Of a DNA stretch of 64,000 nucleotides, positions 59,364 through 64,000 are shown in pieces. Source of the stretch: Gentiana macrophylla (Eukaryota > Streptophyta > Magnoliopsida > Gentianales > Gentianaceae); contig CM047808.1 of NCBI GenBank assembly GCA_026214975.1, positions 62,832,583 to 62,896,582 on the forward strand, read 5' to 3'. The notes beneath the pieces are model-generated. The model made no database searches, had not been told where the DNA came from, and saw nothing but the letters and a program-made list of their open reading frames with translations. Every line of letters starts with the position of its first letter. Position 1 is the first letter of the stretch. A program made the translations under genes and the position numbers.

Positions 59364-61713
59364 TTTCCTAATTCAATAACTGCTTATAAATTTAATGAAC
59401 TAGGATTAAATTTGAGGTTGATAAACAAGAACAAAGTAGGTAGCAGAATTGAACTGGGCATAAATAGAATAGGACTGATGCTAAGCAATTTATTACAGCA
59501 ATGCAAAACCAGCATATCAAATATTACAAGTTCAGCAAGTTTAATCTAATTACAAAAAGTAGGTTGTTAACTTAATTACTCTACACAGCAGGTCTAATGC
59601 ACAAAACTCGACATATTAATAAACCAAATAACACCAGGTTAATTACACTAATAATTCATGGAGTCAAACGGTTCAATACACGGTAGCTTATGACAAAATG
59701 TTACAGATTTAGCAGTTGCCAAAAGAATTACAGACTCAAAAATTCAAAACAGTATAGAATTCAAAAAGTGAACTTAAGTCAATCACGAAGTGATAATCAG
59801 GCTCACAATGCTAGATTATCAAATGATTTTCGAGAGGTAACCGTTTAGGTTAAGATGATTTTTTTCGGATTGTACTCACATGATACCGGACTTTATGAGA
59901 CATGGTCTGCTTTGAGTGTTTTACACATATTTTAACTTCTCATAGATCTTGAGATAATCATTGAAAGGAGTGATTATTGTGTTAGCTAGTCGTGCTTTCA
60001 TTACAATATTTAGTTACTCCAGATTATGTTCTTTTACGTCAAAAAATTCTTGTGCATGTTGTGTGTGGGGGTGGGGAGGGGAGGGTGCAAGAGTGGGGAG
60101 AGGGAATAATGCTCATATCTAGTGGTTGTTGAGTGCCCACATGCTCTGTTTTGTTAATATTTTACATGAATGCAAGACACTACGGATGCATACAAATTTG
60201 CGAGATGAGCGAAAAAAAGCCACTATTTTTAGAAACATGCTAACACTTTTATTACCATGTTTAGACAAGGAGCCATGACGAAAATAATGCTTAAAGTGGT
60301 GCATTAATATGATATGGAAAACAAGTTGGAAGGAAATTAGGTGTCGTTCGAGTTTTTGCCAAGTGTGATCTCTGCAATGGCTTTGTAAATTGTTCATGTA
60401 TTGACATGAGACGTAGAGAATGTGGACAGTGGATATGGTAGTGGTTCTTTGCATAGGATCTATGAAGCATCTTATGACGAATGAATCTACTTCGTGTTTT
60501 TCTTTCTCTAACCCCACCAATGGAGTTTGTGTGTTGATTTCTCTACATTCAGGAGTTATAAATTGGAAAATAAGATGTTGTTTAAATAGATAACACCCTG
60601 ATGGAGATTGTGTGCAGCCTTCTATTTCATTGCAAAGATAATGCCTAAGTTGTAAGTGAATGACTAATAGTCTAAGTCGCTAACTAAGCCTAGCTATTAC
60701 AGATAATTCTAAAAACATGCGACCTTGAATCACACAATGCTCAAAAGCTTTCAAAAATCGAATCATAACAATATAACGCAAACAATGTAAATCAATGGCG
60801 GATAAGAGTAAATAGACATTATTGTAATACACAAAACAAAGATGCGGTGAGACGACTATGTTCGGGTGACTTATGGCTCCTATCCACTGTTTCATCTAAG
60901 TTTTAAGCCATATATGATACTTTAAAAACCATCGATTATGTCGTTTTATTAAAAACAACAACAACAACAACAACAAAAAAGTAAAAGCAACAACAATTTT
61001 TATATATGTACCTGATTAAACCGATATCAACCCAAATAAAATCGATGTCGTGTGCCGAATTCACCGCGAATTGTTCACCTATTCAACCCAAACAAACAAA
61101 AAACAACGAAGAAAATTAAGGGAGAAATAAATCGATCTGGTAAATTAGGTTTGCAGAATCTGAATTCATTGTAAAGACAGAAAAGAAATAAAAAAAACCG
61201 CCGACCTGATAGGGTTGAAAGATTTGTGTTATATGATGATCTCCTTGATCATAAAAGCGACGATCGCTACACAAAATTTACCGCGAATGGGATTTAGCCC
61301 AAAAATTTATTTACCGCGAGTTGGATTCCGCCCAAAAAATTATTTCCCGCTTTGGATTTTGCGCTTATCGTTGAAGTTTTTTCTTTTGAGATAGAATCGG
61401 ATTAAGTGAATTCTTTCACTGTTTTCCTTATCTCTTTTACGAAGGAAGAAACCTTCACTGTTTTCTATTTCCTTTAATTTAATAATGTATTTTTGTTGTA
61501 TCCAATAAGAAAAAAAACCGAATCATATTTTTAGGAAAATATTTTTATCTGTTTTATTTTTTTAAATTCTAACAATGATGACCAAATGAAAATTGGTCAC
61601 TAAGTTTTTATCTTTTAATGATACAAAATTCAACCTCTCACTAAAAATACAAAAATTTTACGTTTGGTGACCGGAATCTCATCCTCTCACCATTTTTTTG
61701 TCATTATATCTTC
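59364..61713. other. CACTA region upstream of the transposase
   Basis: AT-rich promoter/leader region with an (AAC)n run at about 60954-60976 and subterminal TAATGAC-like motifs near the right end. A 133-codon minus-strand frame at 60119-60520 has no recognisable domain and irregular composition. No captured gene was recognised. Confidence 0.45.
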
Positions 61714-61727
61714 ATTTTTTTGTAGTG

Positions 61728-62926
61728 CTAGGAGGGTTAAGTCGGTCGAGCCTAGCTCAGTTGACCACCCAACCTATAAGCGAACCGTTTTTATCCAAGA
61801 TTTATTGTTCTTTTACCATCATTCAATCTCGTAGACACTACGAATTGAAAAACGTGATCTCGTTTGGGCTTTAAGGCGGTTCACCTCTAACACACACCGA
61901 AAGGCCTAACGATTTCATAACCCGTCCTCGGATCATTAATTAGTTACTAAATTTATTAATTACCACGTATTAATTAAATTTCAACTAATTACACGAGTTT
62001 GTATACATGCCTATTTTAATTACAAAAATTAAAATTCTACATGTATGCATGGAGTGGATTTATGATATGATGCATGTCATGGTGATTCCGATTTTATATC
62101 TATTTTATGATCGAACACATAAAAAATAAATTGCGGAAATTTAAACACCGAGATGGATTGTTGGTACCCCCGTATCTAATCTATCCTAGGAAAAAATAAA
62201 TTACAATCTTGTTGTCTTCGAGTCTTGATCTTCGAATCTTGAACTCGAACGCCGGATCACGAACCACGAACACCCGAGAGGAGAAAAGGTCTTTTTAATT
62301 AAATAAATCCAATTTATTATAATTAATCATATATTTATTTTATTTATATGCGGCTGCTATTTAATTATTTTCCAAAAAAAAAAAAATTTTTTTTTTAATG
62401 AATTCATGCGGCAGTAAATGATCATAAAAAAATTAGGTCACAAAAAAAAACATGCAGCCGCAAAATTAAAACCCTAGCCGCATCTTTTTTATTAAACAGG
62501 ACTTATAGCGACGCTTTTCAGCGTCGCAGAAAGTCCTGTAGCAGTTTTTTTAATAAAATTCATCCGTTTCTCCTCGTTCATACCTTGCGTTTCGTCTTGA
62601 TCTTCAATTTTTCAGCAAGATCTTCATCTTTTCCAGCCCGGATAATCAAAATTACAATAAAAGATGCTACTTTTACATAAATTTCGAAAAAAAGACATAA
62701 AAAAAATACAATTCCTATGCTCAATTGTTACTGAACAAAAAGAGCTACAATAGATCTAACGAGTAAACAGTACCAACCCCAATCTATCTCTTCAACCAAG
62801 ACATTCATAACATAAAAAAAAAACATTGCATGCGTCGGCCCCTTTTTTTTAAAATTGGGACAAAAAATCTACATGTTTTACCACTCCTAGATCTAATATT
62901 TTATTCGTATAAATATAGATCACCAT
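61728..62926 (-). other. Leader of the Angela-like element, LTR-proximal part
   Basis: Continuation of the untranslated leader beyond the CACTA insertion, starting with the CTA duplication. AT-rich, with a small inverted repeat near 62501-62541 (ACAGGACTT...GCGACGC... and GCGTCGCAGAAAGTCCTGT). Confidence 0.7.
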
Positions 62927-62940
62927 GGTCTCTGCTACCA
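62927..62940 (-). promoter_or_regulatory. Primer binding site of the Angela-like element
   Basis: Minus-strand TGGTAGCAGAGACC, one base after the LTR end CTAACA. It differs from the canonical TGGTATCAGAGCC in having G for T at position 6 and an extra or substituted A near position 12. Confidence 0.75.
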
Positions 62941-62941
62941 C

Positions 62942-64000
62942 TGTTAGTAATACCATCCACAACGGAAGCGATTTTATGGATCTAGATCTATATAATACAC
63001 GTAATAAAACAACTAGTTCTATTCTACAAGGGGGATGTAGATCATACCTCTTGAATCTCAAAATTCAAGTTAAAGAACCGCAAAAGGATGAATGTGAAGG
63101 TGTGAAGAGCACCACAGTCTTCCGATCGTGTGATCCAAGCAATTCCCGGTGGAAGGAATTCTCGACTCGAACCCTTCCGATATGCTACCGGAAAAATCTC
63201 CAAGATTTCTCCCACTCTCTCCTTGGCCGAAATATTTTCTTCTCTCTACTATAGGGAGAAGTCGAAATATGTAATGTGTGTTAAGGCTTGGGAGAACTCT
63301 CTTTATATAGGAGAGTAAAACTTAGCCTCCAAGGATTAAATAATTTAGAGATAATTATTACATTAATCCTTTTTTCAAATAAAAGATAAATAAAATAATT
63401 ATCCCAAACAAATTAGGATAAATCATATTATTATCTAATATTTCATGAATTATCATTTAACAAATAAAAGATAAATCACACATTAAATAATTATCCAAGA
63501 AAACTAATTTCCTAATAATTATTAATCACAAAAGTGGCGCCACCTTTTAATCAAAAAAGGTTCACACGCACAAAACCATATTTGACCAATTAGGTCAAAA
63601 AAAAGTCAACACACTAATTTGGGCCGAGTCCACGAAAAATGTCTTTTCCGTGTATTTAATTATTTAGCTCAACTAATTTAATAGTCCACTAAACAATTAA
63701 TTCACATATCGTTTTAATAAAGTCCAACAAGAACTAAATTAATATTATTAGGATTCGACGTCCGAGAATAGTTATGCTATATTATGAATGAGCACGTCGG
63801 GGACCATGGACTAATAATCAATGACTCCGATAAATCACATAAATAATTATAGAATAATTATATTCGATAAATCAATTACAGGAATATGCCACCATAATCC
63901 CGTGATCGCACTCCTCCGATTATAAGATTATATTTATCTCCTCACGAGAATAATAATAAGCGTCCCATTGATATAATCATTACATATGGATTAATCCTCC
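62942..64000 (-). repeat. 5' LTR of the Angela-like element, cut by the window edge
   Basis: Near-identical to 43521-44570. The TATA block (TTTATATAGG) is at about 63301-63310. The outer end and the second target duplication lie beyond the window. Confidence 0.93.

Larger units (their letters stand above)
50262..61727 (-). mobile_element. Complete CACTA (En/Spm) transposon, 11.5 kb
   Basis: Left terminus CACTACAAGAAAAT (50262-50275); right terminus ATTTTTTTGTAGTG (61714-61727), whose complement is CACTACAAAAAAAT: 13 of 14 bases agree. The 3-bp duplication CTA flanks both ends (50259-50261 and 61728-61730). Subterminal repeats with TAATGACG and GTCATTA cores lie at about 50282-50560, and divergent TAATGAC motifs at the right end. 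Two genes on the minus strand: TNP2-type transposase and a Ptta/En/Spm-type protein. It sits in the leader of the Angela-like retrotransposon. Confidence 0.95.
43521..64000 (-). mobile_element. Angela-like copia element, minus strand, holding a CACTA transposon
   Basis: 3' LTR 43521-45386, twin polypurine tracts, RNase H to gag (45475-49494), a leader of roughly 2 kb split by a CACTA transposon (50262-61727), a primer binding site at 62927-62940, and the 5' LTR from 62942 to beyond the window end. The two LTRs differ at about two dozen of 1059 comparable positions by eye (near 98 percent), so insertion is fairly recent. The left target sequence is AGGAC (43516-43520). RNase H phrases (VFTLGGGAVEWRSQKQSS, EAAKEAVWLRKFISGLGV), the ~1.9-kb LTR and the long leader point to Angela/BARE-type copia. 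Confidence 0.9.

Noticed and set aside
60119..60520. 133-codon minus-strand frame inside the CACTA element
   Set aside because: No domain, irregular composition, and upstream of the transposase start where only a promoter is expected.

Overview
The window is nuclear DNA from a flowering plant, most likely a dicot. It is AT-rich, carries intron-containing gene fragments, and is packed with plant-type Ty1/copia LTR retrotransposons and CACTA (En/Spm) DNA transposons. I see no intact host gene. Almost everything is nested mobile DNA, and target-site duplications (TSDs) let the insertion order be read directly.

Left part (1-13485): the end of a plus-strand, Angela/BARE-like LTR element with no usable coding sequence (1-5545). 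Then comes the broken start of an old transposon-type gene (5931-6550), a direct-repeat segment with a hairpin (7175-7619, second copy 12631-13065), a left-truncated SIRE-type LTR (7620-8784), and the right part of a CACTA element ending at 12627. That CACTA segment encloses a five-exon pseudogene of a type-A cytokinin response regulator (10271-11893), the only recognisable host-type gene in the window.

Middle (13486-32226): one complete minus-strand SIRE-lineage retrotransposon flanked by GGCCG. It has LTRs of about 1.7 kb, a broken gag-pol, and a long broken third reading frame downstream of pol (19311 to 15313) with its own TATA-like box and leader. Its 5' LTR is split by a complete smaller copia element (27105-32126, TSD AACTC). 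The remainder of the old transposon-type gene follows at 32232-33894.

Right part (33991-64000): a chain of insertions. A plus-strand SIRE-like element (from 33991) is broken in its RNase H domain at 39705 by a second plus-strand SIRE element of the same family as the middle one. That element is broken in gag at 43520 by a minus-strand Angela-like element (43521 to beyond 64000), whose untranslated leader holds an 11.5-kb CACTA transposon (50262-61727, TSD CTA). The CACTA transposon carries a TNP2-type transposase and a second Ptta/En/Spm-type gene, both on the minus strand.

Coding regions of every element carry stops or frameshifts, so I annotate them as pseudogenes and describe them by domain. 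Domain and lineage names come from reading the translations, not from a database search.
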